NCBI GenBank assembly: GCA_021292105.1
Contig: CM037870.1
Location: forward strand, 8,281,558 to 8,345,557
Length of the DNA stretch: 64,000 nt
Source of the DNA: Anadara kagoshimensis
Lineage: Eukaryota; Mollusca; Bivalvia; Arcoida; Arcidae
Direction of reading: 5' to 3'
How positions within the stretch are numbered: the first letter of the stretch is position 1; each line of letters starts with the position of its first letter. The position numbers and the translations under genes were made by a program. The notes under the pieces were generated by a model. The model was not told the DNA's origin and searched no databases. It saw nothing but the letters and a program-made list of their open reading frames with translations. Shown here piece by piece: positions 36,538 through 49,900 of this stretch.

Positions 36538-36720
36538 TAACTAATCCATGCCCAAATGACAATGTAAAACTAAAAAATTAAGTTAGACACGTAAATTTTC
36601 AACAGGGAAGAGAGACCGGGAGTTCCGGAAGGGTAAGTACCTCCTGTGCAGCGAGTTTACCCACCATGTGTGAAATCAAAATTGTGAAAGAAACATGATA
36701 GTATGGATAGTTAAACATAC
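36538..36720 (+). repeat. FB left-arm fragment (copy B intron 5)
   Basis: TAATCCATGCCCAAATGACA, AGACCGGGAGTTCCGGAAGG and AATCAAAATTGTGAAAG lie in FB order. Confidence 0.7.
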
Positions 36721-38087
36721 GATATTGTAGGGTCTTATCGGGTTTAATGATGTGTCATACTTCATATTTCTTATTCCCTTTATGCCTAATTTACAAAAAG
36801 GCAAACAACAATCGTCGAAGAGAACAATATAAGACAATATAAAATAACCAAACAATAGATTATATGGTAAAAAGAATTAAGACACTGTCACCTAACAAAT
36901 TGTCACGTTCGAGTCTTGTGCAACTAAAACATGTAGAGAAAATCGAACTAAAAGATAAAATTTCATTGCGTTTAAGAATGTTTAAAAGACTAAAACAACA
37001 CATGGATCTTTGTAGGTTCAGTAGCCAAAAGTCCATTTCTAACTAGTCCAGCTTCCATAACACATGACAAGAACCTCTCCAGTTTTTCTTTGTCGTGATC
37101 ATCGTCTGAGCCATAAGTTTCAATTAGAACATAAAAACTATAGTCCCCAATTGGACTGGATAAGTTTAAGTTCTGGTTTAATGCTAGCATACATTCAGAA
37201 TCAAAAACTTCAAATGCTGAGAGAATTTCTGCTAGTTTTCGTTTACTTTCATTCAATATGTCTAATACACTTGAGAAACGGTCACAACCTACGAAAGAAA
37301 AGACAATTAAGAATTATATAAGTATTGCCTTAGGTGGATTTGGTAAAAAAAATCGTCCTGCAACTTGTTTCTCATTTAATATCTTAAAATTTAGATTTCC
37401 GCAATTTTGGTCCGACCACTACTGATAAAGAATTTAAGTTTAGCTATAACTGATACTTGATATTAATATTCAAATTTCTACATGCTGAATTTCACATTGG
37501 AGTTTAAAAAAGAAAAATACAGAAAAAACAACTGGTAGAATGTAAATCATTTAACGTCACAGATTTTTAAGACAAACTTTTTTACGGTGGAAACATCAAC
37601 TTATACGATTCCTATCTATAAAATATTTTCCCCATTTAAACGTTAGAAGGTTAACGTCACAGCCATTTAGTCCTAATTAAGTATGCATAATATTTGTTTC
37701 ACACATGCTCAAAACATAAAAAAGCAAACCTACCTAGAAATGCCACATTTACAGAGTTTGGTTTCTGTGGACATAAAATAGATACAGCAGTAACCACTCC
37801 AAGTGTTCCTTCTGAACCAATAAATAGATGTTTTAAATCATAACCAGTATTATCTTTCCTCAAGGTTGATAAACAATCTAAAACTTCACCATTTGCTAAT
37901 ACCTGTGTGACAAAATATCAATGTTAGTAATAATAGCTGTGTTTCAATTTTTCTTTCGGTTTTTCTTCCATTTCAAAAATAGGTATTCTATATAACCAAA
38001 GTTAACATGACGAAATTAAATTCAAGAAAAAGAATTTATTACATATATTATTTGAATGAGGCATGCTTTGTACATAGTAACAAGATC

Positions 38088-38275
38088 AAAAACAAACATA
38101 CTAATCCATGTCCGAATCACAATCTAGAAGCAAAGTAAAAAATGACATTGATAAGTTAGGTTAGACATGTGAATTTCCCAAAAAAGTGATAAAGTGAGAC
38201 AGGGTGTTCTGGAAGAGTAAGCACCTCCGATTTAGCTAGCTAAACCCCCATGTGTGCTAAAGTATGCGATGTTTC
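38088..38275 (+). repeat. FB left-arm fragment (copy B intron 3)
   Basis: AAAAACAAACATACTAATCC, AATCACAATCTAGAAGCAAA, TTAGGTTAGACATGTGAA and GATTTAGCTAGCTAAACCCC. Confidence 0.75.
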
Positions 38276-39744
38276 ATTTTTTAAAATCCGCATTTTCATT
38301 ATCTTTAATAATTTTGACCATTCTATAAGATTTGCTGTGTCTTGCTTTACTACAAATACTTACCACTTCTAAGCCAAGAACACTTCCATGTAATGAACCA
38401 TATCTCAGAAGTCTGAGACCTCCAGCATTAGTTGCTATGTTACCACCAATATGGCAGCTTCCTTTTGCACCAAGGTCATAGGGCATGGTTAAACTGTATC
38501 CTGACACATGATCTTCTAATGTTTGTAATACACATCCAGCTTGACATACTAACACACCTGTAATTTATAGAGATAAATAATTACAATCTTTGTATGGCTG
38601 TAATCAATAAATTTATTATGATGCACAGTTGCCTTCCTAGTGATGTAATTCAAATTTTTGTTTTACTTTTTTAAAATAAAGTTATTTAAAATTAATGAGA
38701 CATCAACTCATGTTTATTTCGCATCAACATTATCCAATATAAGTGCAAAAATGTGAAACGTGTCATGAAAGACATTAGCGACTCTATTAAAAGAACAAAA
38801 TACAACTGCATATCAGTATCTAAAATGTGTAATGTAGGGAACAAGGAAGCTTGAATTATAAGATTTCTTTTTTGTTTTAAATTAAAAATTATTTAAAGTA
38901 CGCCTTTTGTGTGAAGGTATAATAATACAGATACATAGACGCATATTTTGTTGCCATTTATATACATTTGAGAAAAATGAAAAGTAAGAAATAAGGAAAA
39001 ATACAAATTAATTTTGTTCAAAATTGATATCAAATACAGGTATTACTTAGAATTTAATTATCTTAATAAATGATATTCGTTTTAAGATGCCAGAAGTGAC
39101 TTCTAACCTGAAAGATCGTCAAGGCTGATAATTTTGTTCATCAACTGTGTAGACAGAATAACCTCGTCAAATACAGGTACATTCCCTCCGACCAGACCTG
39201 TGCTACCACCTTGGGGAACCACAGCAATCTTTCTCTCGTTACAATACTTTAATATGGCTGACACCTCCTCTGTAGTCTTTGGGCGCAAAACAACCTGACT
39301 CATTCCTATAGTTATACAAATATATTTGTATATTACTTATATTTTAGTTTAATTCTACAACTACTTGCCTTGCTCCTAAAATTCCAAAGTCCAATCATTT
39401 ATAACAATAGTAATACCGGTCTCATTAAAATTTCTATCTATGTACATGTATAATGCAGTTGAAACTGAATCTAGGAATATATATATAATACACCTAGATT
39501 ATAACAACAATCAAATAAACATTCAGATCTATTTAAAATCTGAAACTCGTAATAGCCGTCTAGACTCGCTTAACGGAAACTGAAACTAAATTTAATCTAG
39601 ACATATTTCAATTTCATCAATGTATAATAGAATATACTTATACTCGAAATGATTTGCATACGTTCTGGAAATAAAATAAAAACAAAAAGTCCAGTTTTAT
39701 TAACTAATACTGTAACTACACTTCCAATACACAAAGAATAAAAA

Positions 39745-39965
39745 ACAAACAAACCGATATATGTCCAAATCTCAATCCAAAGCAAAGTAAAACTTTGAAA
39801 CTTAAATTAAGATGAACTGTTAGTTGAAGTGCGCTTCAAACAGGGGAGTGTGGTTGAGTGCTGCAGAAGGTAGGTAAGCGCCTCTGTTTAGCTAGCTGTA
39901 TCAGACATGTAAGTGAAAGGAAGGTGAAAGTATGGAACATCAAATACTAATATATCCAGGGTAAT
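39745..39965 (+). repeat. FB left-arm fragment (copy B intron 1)
   Basis: AACAAACCGATATATGTCC, CAATCCAAAGCAAAGTAAAA, TGTTTAGCTAGCTGTATC and ATATCCAGGGTAATTTTG. Confidence 0.7.
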
Positions 39966-40604
39966 TTTGAAATGGGAAACAAGCTGTGGATGGAGTTAAT
40001 AGTTAGTTAAATTCAAATACAAATGCATTTACCTTTATATATTTTGAGCCAGTCTGTAACACTAATGAATCATTTAATACACGACCTGGTATGATCTTTT
40101 CAAACACGTTTAAATCGGAATCGTTCAGAATAGCAAATTGTCCTCTCTTCAAATGTGGGTATCTCTTGCTCGTCAGCTGAACAGTTCAATTGTATCTACT
40201 CAAGCTGAAACATCTTCTGTTGGTTAAATTTAAATTCTTCTTGAGGCAGTTAAGAAAACAATAAACGTCCCTTGATAGTTTTTGATACTTCATAATCGTT
40301 CATAACTTAAAACAAAACAACACTTTCTTTAAACTTTAAAACAAATTACTCCTACATATCGGTTTGTTATGTCTACTGCAAAATCATTACTTCTTTTTGA
40401 CCCTCTTTGGTATAGTGTGGTATGTTCACTGGAGGTTAGGTTAAATCACTAAGACATTTATCTATATAGTACAGAGGTACAAATGGGGGTTCATTTCCTC
40501 GCAAATGTTTATTCCTGATAAAATAACAGCCTAAACCGATCCAAATCTAAAACAAACATACCAGTCATTGTTCAAAAGACAATCCTAAATGTTAACCACA
40601 TACA

Positions 40605-41065
40605 TACCAGTCCATGTCAAAACCACAATCTCAAAAGTAAACTTGAACTGGCAAAAGTACGCCAAACATGTAAATTGAACCAAGGAAATAGGTGTGGTTG
40701 CTCTGGAAGGTGGAAGGGTATATGCCCCCTATCAGGCTTGTGACATCAGACAAGTGTGAAATCCCAAATGAAAATGGAGGGATTTGGAACTATGGGAAGT
40801 GGAATATAATGGAATAATTTTTTATATAGAGGTCATACTTCAGACACACCCAGTTTTACATTCCTGGTTGAATTTTGTGTGTTTTAACTAAATTTGTCAG
40901 TTTTAAAGTTTTTACTTTTTCTTTATTATTTTGATGCTTAACCTACCAGAGCACCCGGCCTCACTTCTCTGGTGGAAGTTCAATTGTTTAACCTAGTTTG
41001 TCAGTTTCAAATGTTTCACTTTGCTTCTAGATTTGATTTGGACATGGATAAGTATGTTTGATTTT
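40605..41065. repeat. FB element, both arms, degenerate
   Basis: The left arm is at about 40605-40800 (CATACCAGTCCATGTC, AACCACAATCTCAAAAGTAA). The right arm is at about 40940-41065 (CAGAGCACCCGGCCTCACTT, TTTAACCTAGTTTGTCAGTT, TTTGCTTCTAGATTTGATTT). The pair looks like one old full-length FB copy. Confidence 0.65.
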
Positions 41066-41503
41066 GACTTGTTTTACATTATTTTGATGGTGGTCATAAT
41101 CTCTTTCAGGTTCTTGATAAGCATAGACTTGCAATATCCCTTGGTTAACAATTTATTTGTATGCACATCTATATTTATTGTTCTTTGGTATTGTACATGG
41201 ATTGCTATATATATATTAGAATATATAACTGTTAATGAAAAGTCATTCAAATTTTCATTGGTGTCTACCAAAACAAAACTGAACTCGTAACATTTCAAAT
41301 TATATTATTAATATATATTATATAGATTATTGTCCTAATGGACTATCACAGTTCATTTAAATTTTTGTAACAAGTTTGACAAACACTATTCTGACTGTAA
41401 CTGATAATATGACTAGACACTACATGTACTGGTTAATATGTTGACATATATTGATTTGATTTTTGGTCCAATGTACATTTTGCTCAGTAAAAGAGGTAGC
41501 TGA

Positions 41504-41706
41504 TACAGTAAAACATGTTTATAACAAAGCCCCAGGGACTCTATTTTTAACTTTGTGATATAGTGACTTTGTTATATTGTTATATAGTGACTTCGCTATA
41601 TTGTTATATAGAGACTTATATAGAGAAATGGTCAAGCTAAATAATTGACTTCATTATATCCATGTATTCGTTTTAAGTGTGTTCATTATATTTGTGTTTT
41701 ACTGTA
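41504..41706. mobile_element. MITE, 203 bp, short TIRs
   Basis: TACAGTAAAACATGTTTATA at the left and TATATTTGTGTTTTACTGTA at the right are imperfect inverted ends. The interior repeats a TATAGTGACTT(T/C)G unit. Confidence 0.65.
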
Positions 41707-41916
41707 TATAACATACATCTTCATGACTAGTATACCTTTACGAACTAATAACGACCTGAGGAAAATGAAAACTCTAGAAACGTTTTTTGGCAATTAAAAA
41801 GGGGCAATTAACCCCACAATACTTTGTCCAAATAAACTGTTATCATAAATAACTATAAATATAAGTACCATATAGATGTTTGTATTATAATCATCATGTC
41901 AGATTGTATTTTATAC

Positions 41917-41974
41917 ATTTATTGCCTTTGAGTGAGGGAGATATGAACATCTCCCTCAAACAAAGGCAATAAAT
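41917..41974. repeat. Hairpin with 26-bp arms
   Basis: ATTTATTGCCTTTGAGTGAG then GGAGAT is followed after 6 bp by the near-exact reverse complement. Confidence 0.85.
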
Positions 41975-42454
41975 TGTTTATTATACCGAACGATAACCAT
42001 GGTAATAAGAAAGGCAGAAACAAAGAAAAATATTTTTTAAAAAGACAGAGTGAAAGCACCATTCCTTCTCGGATTCATTGCTTTTTCTCCTATCGGAACT
42101 CATCGGAGGCAAACGCTAGAACGTTGTGACCGATTCTCCGTCGATGATGTCATATCATTGTGACGTCATGTGTGTTCCGAAGGGGTAGGATATGATGTTT
42201 TCAGAGGGATACACGATGTTTTCTCCACCCTGATTACATGATCCAACGATCCAATCAAATTACAGATAGTATCATATTTTTCCAATGACTGAGGTATTAT
42301 AAATAGAATTGTAATATTGAAGTTTCTGCAGCATTTGAAAGTCTTATCTTAAGCTAAATGCATGCTACAAAGATGTTTCATGAATAAGTTTTATCACTGC
42401 AGTACATGTCAGATAGCTGAATTGATAAGTTATTATGAAAAAAATGATATATAC

Positions 42455-42925
42455 ATATTATATACACAGTGTGTATGTACAACCCTCAGTATCAGGTCGA
42501 GTCCTTTTTTCGTAGTCGTATCACTACGAGTCGCGCTTGCGCGACGAGTAGTGATACAGCTACGAAAAAAGGACGAGACCTGATACGAAGGGTTGTACAT
42601 ACACACTGTGTATATGATATTTTTATCTAACATTTCCTATTAGATAATTAAAATAATAAAAACCCATTACTTTATGTGAAAAAAAAAACATTTTAACACA
42701 GAAAACCACTGAACTATGTTATGACATGTTTTGTAGTAATGAAGTCATTGTTTACATTTGACAAATCGGAGATTCCACAATGACGTCACAATGAGAAGTG
42801 CCATATACTTTACCGCCAATGTTGTATCACAGTGTGGTGATACAAGATTCTGTTTCACGCGTGTTCGATAAAACTTGTATTTCATCAAATACAGACAGAA
42901 AAACTAGTCTAATGTTAGATAAACT
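42455..42925. mobile_element. Foldback element copy 2 with a 166-bp palindrome
   Basis: 42455-42620 is a near-perfect inverted repeat (arms about 80 bp) centred on CGCGCTTGCGCG near 42537. Next to it, 42620-42925 (TATCTAACATT to AATGTTAGATA) is the inverted counterpart of 24113-24365. In both places the element abuts a TATACACACTGTGTATA-type sequence. Confidence 0.8.
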
Positions 42926-43947
42926 TTTGTATCACACTAATACATTGTTCATTCTAGAAGAGAACTATGGATCCATTAATCCCTTATTTTGCCAAATGAC
43001 GACAAATCTTATAGGAGTCATATTTATCATTACACGAATGTAAAAATATTGAAAGTATGCCATTTTAGAGGAAAGATTTTGAAAATGACACATCTTAAAA
43101 TATATCAGAAAAGATTAAGAACCATATTTATCCAAAACTCAACTAAAACTGAAATGAATGGCTTTGGTTGACCCACAAACATTATTTTGGTGGGACAAAA
43201 TTATTATTTTGGTAGGACAAAATGATTAATTTGGGACAATGGTGCAAGGGCCCATTTCAGATTGAATACTATATATATATATATTATACATTTACCATTA
43301 ATTATTACTGAATTTAAGTAAATGTTATTTACATGTATGTCTGACAAAAAGAGGGATACCTGAAAATGAATCATCCTAAGAGATGTAATTTATAAGAACG
43401 TGTTTGAACAATGATATCACACTAATAATTGCACATAATGCACCAAAAACTGCAAGAAAAACAATACAAAATTGTAAATATATAAAAATAAATGTCAATT
43501 CACAATCGTCTCTTGGATAAATAGCCCTGTAGGTTTATCAAAATCTGATGGTGGAGTGTCTATAAACACAGGCGAGTCTTATATAACCTAGAACAGTAAT
43601 AATAGCATGATTTGTTTGTATATAATCACACCATCCTACACTTTATTTGTTAAAATCCCTGACATCAACATAGACTTGCTGTATACATTGCTATCAGGAC
43701 CTGGTTGTTCCAAACTCTGTTAGCTGAATCAGTTGGTTACCTTAAATTTGTACATTGAAGTTTAGAAAATTACTCACAACTTTTATTATCAAATAGAAAC
43801 AATTAAAGTAAAAACTGTATTTTTATTTCAAATATTTTTGGATTTTTTTAAAGTTCACTAAACATTTGATTAAGCTAACAGGGCTTTGAACAACAGGGTC
43901 TAGATCATGACCGACTTGTATATTACTAACTAATATACTACTTCCTG

Positions 43948-46900
43948 TCAGTCACTAGGCAACACTTTGTATGGATTTAGTATCCCATTTGGGTCCATTA
44001 AAGTTTTCATCTTTTTCATCAAACTAACTGCTGATTTAGATTTACTGTGGTATATAAAGTCTCTCTTCTTGAATCCAAGTCCATGTTCTGCGCTAATGCT
44101 GCCATGACAACCAGACACCCAGTCGTATATATAAGGCTCTATAAGATCCATCACATCCTGTCTATACTCTGAGGTTGTAAGATTAAGATGTAAATTACCT
44201 TAAAAGTAAAAACAGTTACAAATCAAATTTGAGGCACATAAGAGTAGCATCATCATACCAAAAATCATCTCAAAATCTGCAAGTGGGGAATACTTAAGTT
44301 GAATTGATAAATTACTGTATAATACTTATATTTCACTATGGTTTTATTTTCATTTTATTCATGGTCCAGTGTATTCCTGCGAAAATAAAACCGCCAAGGA
44401 AAAACATGGTAATTACAAGCCCATTAGCCATCATCAAACCACGAAAAATTTGACACAGTGAAAATAAAGCAATAACCAATGGGTGGGTCAAATACATTAT
44501 ATTCTCAACCACTATGTTTATGGGTAAAAGTGTGAAAAACTTTTGCTGAACTAACCAAAACCATTTTGCAACTTTAACTTACGTGATATGAATTTTAGCT
44601 GAATATTTAATATAAATAAACCTATTCTCAAAAGCAAGTTTAACATTTTTTTTGCGACTATTTTGACCTCATGAAACATGATTGTGAAAGTTAATATCAT
44701 GCTAATAAAAGTTGGTTTACAATATATAAATGTGATAACTTACCATCACCTACATGACCATATCCTATCACACGTATAGTTACTGCCCCTGCTCGCTCAC
44801 GCATGGCTTCTACTAAACCGTAAAACTTGGATAACGGTAGAGACACATCATACTTATAATTATACCCATCATGTATCAATGCCTCAGCTACCCTTTCTCT
44901 TAGACCCCAGATATTCTGTAAAATACAAGGTTTTTCTAAAATAACATTTTTAGAGCTCATATTCAGTATTTCTCAACATTTCAGTACACTTAGCATCCTT
45001 TTTATTACAAATTTACAACACGAGTGCTGTAATACAAGATAAATTTTGTATAGTCTTTGTTAGGCTTTTAAAATTTTAACTTTTTTAAAGATTGAACTTA
45101 GTTCAATCTGAACCTTCAAATTTGCCTATAAAAACATATATATTCCTATCAAAATTTTGAAATTCAAGTTACCTCTCTTTGTTTCAGTATCTATCCAAGT
45201 GCATACACAATAAGTTATACAGCCAGGGTTTTTTGGCAGGTTACACATCCACATGTACCCTGTCAACGGTTTATGTACCCTAGGCAGCAGACAAATGGTA
45301 CATTGATCTTTGACAGGGTACATGGGGCCGTGTTACCTGTCAAAACCCTGTATAACGTTTTTGTCACTATTCAAAGCGGTACCAGTTGGTTTGTTTAACT
45401 TAGATTCTGTATTCTTTGTGACAAATGTACATTGTTGCCATGTTTGTTTAGCGTAACTTGAGTTTCCGTATCTACAAGTTACTTCTCTTTTACCACTAAA
45501 CGTCATGTGTACATCGGCAGAATTTCGAACATAGTTCTATGTACCCTGGCAAGTTAACCAATCATTCTGCAAGATATTTCTTAAATGGGTGACAATATAC
45601 GATAAAGCTCAGGGCTCACTTGCTATGCTACATCTTTCAAATACCATATAGTGGGTTATTTTTGTACTACAGTATGCAGTGGATATTTAAATACCTGTAT
45701 TTTAGCTGGTTCTGTAGCAACAGTTCCATTTTCAACAAGTCCAGCTTCCATCAGATGTGCTAAAAATCTATCCAACTTCTCCTTGTCATGGTCGCCATCA
45801 GAACCAGAGGTTTCAATAAGGACATAGAATGGATAGTCCTCGATTGGGTTTAATAGATTTAAATGTTCTTTTACTGTTGACATAGAGGCGGCATCCATGA
45901 ATTCAAATGCTGACAAAATCTCTGCTAGCTGTTGCTTGCTCTCTTTAAATGTGTCCAGAACTCGGGTAAAGTTGTTACAACCTGCACAAGATAGAATTGT
46001 GTACACTATGAATATTATTACCGTAATCAAACATTCATGAAAACATATATAAACACATACTAGTAGTAATGCAAAAGCTTTATATAAAGTTGTACATGTA
46101 ATAAAACATTAACACAAGCTCTACTGTCTAAATCATCATTTCTCCGACAATAAATCATGCTTTATTTCTATAGAAAATCCAATAAACTTGAATAATGTTT
46201 AATATTATTCAATACTTGTACCTTGACATGATAATATAGGGTTATTGAACTGATATTGTGAAATATTGTCCCGAGTTGAGCCGAAATTTGCACAAGCTTC
46301 GAGTGCAAATATCGAGTCAACGAGGGACAATATTTCACAACATCAGTTCAATAACCCTATTTTTAAATAGCTAAATAAATTTTGTTTACTTCCAACTAGT
46401 ATATCATCTCAAAATACCATTTTTTCTTACAATACATAAAGATTGCACTAGTTCTTGTATACGGATATAAGAACTAGTGCAATACGACAACAACCCAATC
46501 ATGACGTCGTCAGCCATGTAACAACAATCATATGACATCATAAATGACAGCGTCATGTGACAAAGCTTGCAATATGAAAAATTGATTCGGGAAACCTCGG
46601 ACTGCAACAAAGTTTGCGTGCAAATAACGATATTTATTGCACGCTAACACCTTGGGATTTATCATTTAATTTCTATGTGATGCATATATTGCTATATAAT
46701 AATAATATTCCTTTCACATATCTAAAATGTTGATATACATTTGAGTTGGAATAAAACAATCTGTAAAATGTAATTTTCATTTGTGTTTTATTTTCATGAT
46801 TTGTTACTCACATGAATTTATGCAAAAATTTCTGATTTACAGTAATCTGGATATTTATCATTTTCCACAAATACAACTTTTGTTTATAAAACTTACCTAG

Positions 46901-49900
46901 AAATGCCACATTTACAGAGTTTGGTTTCTGTGGACATAAAATAGATACAGCAGTAACCACTCCAAGTGTTCCTTCTGAACCAATAAATAGATGTTTTAAA
47001 TCATAACCAGTATTATCTTTTCTCAAGGTAGATAAACAATCTAAAACTTCACCATTTGCTAATACCTGTTAAAAGAAACAAACAACTTTAAAACCTGAAA
47101 CAAAAATCATCAGAAATTCAGAGTTTAACAATTATTGCTTGAAAGACTAATTCAAATTTGATTTTTTTTTAACTCAGTTGATAGAGTGCTCTCTTTGTAT
47201 GTGGAAGGTCATCACTCATGGGTTCAAACCCCAGATTGGGTATGATCAAGACTTGCAAATAGCTAGTGACTGTTCTTTCACAGAGCACTAGCATATTATG
47301 CCATATAGAAATTCAAGTTATGGGGTTCTTTAGAAGAGACATTAAAACCAATATCTCATGTCACGGAAGGCATGGCATGTTAAACAAGAGGCCCAAAAGG
47401 GCCTGTAACGCTCACCTGGATCTATTGGACTTCTGTGATAGTTGAAATTGACTTACTGATTTCAGAGAAGTCATTTAAGTAATGTTTACAGAGGCACGAA
47501 GAAACACACCGCAACACAACAACCTCAGTTGGCCTTTGGCCGGGTGAGCTGAAAACATACCATCTCACTTAAACCATAAACCTAGTTGATGACCAAACTT
47601 TTACTTTCTATGTTTCAAATTTGAACGAAATCAGTCAATAAAATAAAATAAATCTGAAAAGGAATATTATGCGCTTTGGCTATTTATAGTAATGGCAACC
47701 ATCTTGGAAATGGAACGGCAACACCAAACAAAAATTTTACTCCTTACCACTCAAGGACATTCCACATAAAATTTGGTTGAAATTGGCCCAGCAGTTTCAG
47801 AGGAGAAGATTTTCAAAGAATCATGCTAAAAAATACATCTAATTTGCATATTCCGCTAATATCGTAGCAACGAAAATTTTTACGGAAAAACCCGTTTTAT
47901 ATGTTAAATGGCCAGACATCTACTTTCTATATTTCAAATTTGAATGAAATCGGCCCACAAATAAATCTGAAACAACAAATTATGTGTTTTTGCTATTTAT
48001 AGTAACAGCAGCCATCTTGGATAAGGGGCGGCTAAACCGAACACAATTTTTACTCATTACCACCCAAGGACCTTCCACAACAAATTTGGTTCAAATTGGC
48101 CCAGCAGTTTCAGAGAAGAAGATTTTCAAAGAATCATGCTAAAAATACACCTAATTTGCATATTCCGCTAATATCGTAGCAACGAAAATTTTTACGGAAA
48201 AACCCGTTTTATATGTTAAATGGCCAGACATCTACTTTCTATATTTCAAATTTGAATGAAATCGGCCCACAAATAAATCTGAAACAACAAATTATGTGTT
48301 TTTGCTATTTATAGTAACAGCAGCCATCTTGGATAAGGGGCGGCTAAACCGAACACAATTTTTACTCATTACCACCCAAGGACCTTCCACACAAATTTGG
48401 TTCAAATTGGCCCAGCAGTTTCAGAGAAGAAGATTTTCAAAGAATCATGCTAAAAATACACCTAATTTGCAAATTCCGCTAATATCGTAGCAACCAAAAT
48501 TTTTACGGAAAAACCCGTTTTATATGTTAAATGGCCAGACATCTACTTTCTATATTTCAAATTTGAATGAAATCGGCCCACAAATAAATCTGAAACAACA
48601 AATTATGTGTTTTTGCTATTTATAGTAACAGCAGCCATCTTGGATAAGGGGCGGCTAAACCGAACACAATTTTTACTCATTACCACCCAAGGACCTTCCA
48701 CAACAAATTTGGTTCAAATTGGCCCAGCAGTTTCAGAGAAGAAGATTTTCAAAGAATCATGCTAAAAATACACCTAATTTGCATATTCCGCTAATATCGT
48801 AGCAACGAAAATTTTTACGGAAAAACCCGTTTTATATGTTAAATGGCCAAACATCTACTTTCTATATTTCAAATTTGAACGAAATCGGCCCACAAATAAA
48901 TCTGAAACAACAAATTATGTGTTTTTGCTATATATAGTAACAACAGCCATCTTGGATAAGGGGCAAAACCGAACACAATTTTTACTCATTACCACCCATG
49001 GACCTTCCACAACAAATTTGGTTCAAATTAGCCCAGCAGTTTCAGAGAAGAAGATTTTCAAAGAATCATGCTAAAAATACACCTAATTTGCATATTCCGC
49101 TAATATCGTAGCAACGAAAATATTTACGGAAAAACCCGTTTTATATGTTAAATGGCCAGACATCTACTTTCTATATTTCAAATTTGAACTAAATCGGCCC
49201 ACAAATAAATCTCAAACAACAAATTATGTGTTTTTGCTATTTATAGTAACAGCAGCCATCTTGGATAAGGGGCGGCAACACCGAACACAATTTTTACTCA
49301 TTACCACCCAAGGACCTTCCACACCAAATTTGGTTCAAATTGGCCCAGTAGTTTCAGAGGAGAAGATTAAAGTTTACGGACGGACGGACTGACGGACTGA
49401 CGGACTGACGGACTGACGGATTGACGGACGCTTTATCATGCCATAAGCTCACATGGCTTCGCCAGGTGAGCTAAAAACCATAACTGCACATAACCATGAG
49501 CGCACTGCAAAGGTAAAACTTTCCACAACTTCACATTTAGCTGGTGACATCTTGATATAAGTGAAATATTCTTGACTAAGAAATATGCTGTTAGAAACAC
49601 TAGTTCCCTCTCTGATTTGCTTTTACAAATTTAAAATCAATGTCTTTTTTGAACCGTGAGTTCTCTTGAACATCATTGTTATAATTTTCAAGATCTGATT
49701 CATTTCATATGAATAATATACCATATACACATTTCTCATAAACTCAGATTGAAGCACTTTTTGACCTAAGAAATTTTTAACCGGAAGGTCCGTTATTCAT
49801 AATCTCATGACTCAACTAAGTTTTCTTATTTGTTCAAGTTGAATAATTTGCGAAAACTATAATTGTTAATAACTTTTAAAAGAATACATACTTGTTTTTT

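Larger units (their letters stand above)
35162..40293 (-). pseudogene. D2HGDH: D-2-hydroxyglutarate dehydrogenase copy B, broken in exon 1 and lacking the YKY active-site segment
   Basis: Exons (minus strand): 40033-40293, 39108-39305, 38364-38557, 37734-37902, 37002-37288, 36343-36502, 35162-35412. Every splice site is GT-AG and exons 2-7 are open. Two lesions hit exon 1. An in-frame TGA lies at 40186-40188 (codon 36 from ATG 40291-40293). Relative to copies A and C, 13 bp are missing near 40045-40070, which shifts the frame so that the joined transcript stops at the start of exon 2. Exon 6 lacks 12 bp, deleting four codons (NYKY in copy C) that hold the lysine equivalent to human Lys401, as I recall a substrate-contacting residue. 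Zinc ligands (GYGHAGDG, NLHLN, SAEHG) remain. A product from ATG 39301-39303 in exon 2 (about 420 aa, without transit peptide) cannot be excluded. Confidence 0.85.
40294..43947. other. Spacer between dehydrogenase copies B and C
   Basis: No gene recognised. It holds FB fragments, a MITE (41504-41706), a short hairpin (41917-41974) and a long palindrome with an attached foldback element (42455-42925). AATAAA for copy C lies on the minus strand at 43822-43827, about 120 bp after its stop. Confidence 0.5.
47168..49585 (+). mobile_element. tRNA-derived SINE split by a 2.1-kb insertion (47168-47382 and 49475-49585)
   Basis: The head has A box AACTCAGTTGATAGAGTGC and B box GGGTTCAAACCCC. The tail has AGCTGGTGACATCTTGATAT followed by AAGTGAAATATTCTTGACT. 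Aligned to the intact SINE at 14657-14998, the text before the insertion (GGCATGGCATGTTAAA) and after it (AACCATAACTGCACATAACC) joins without a gap. Confidence 0.8.
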
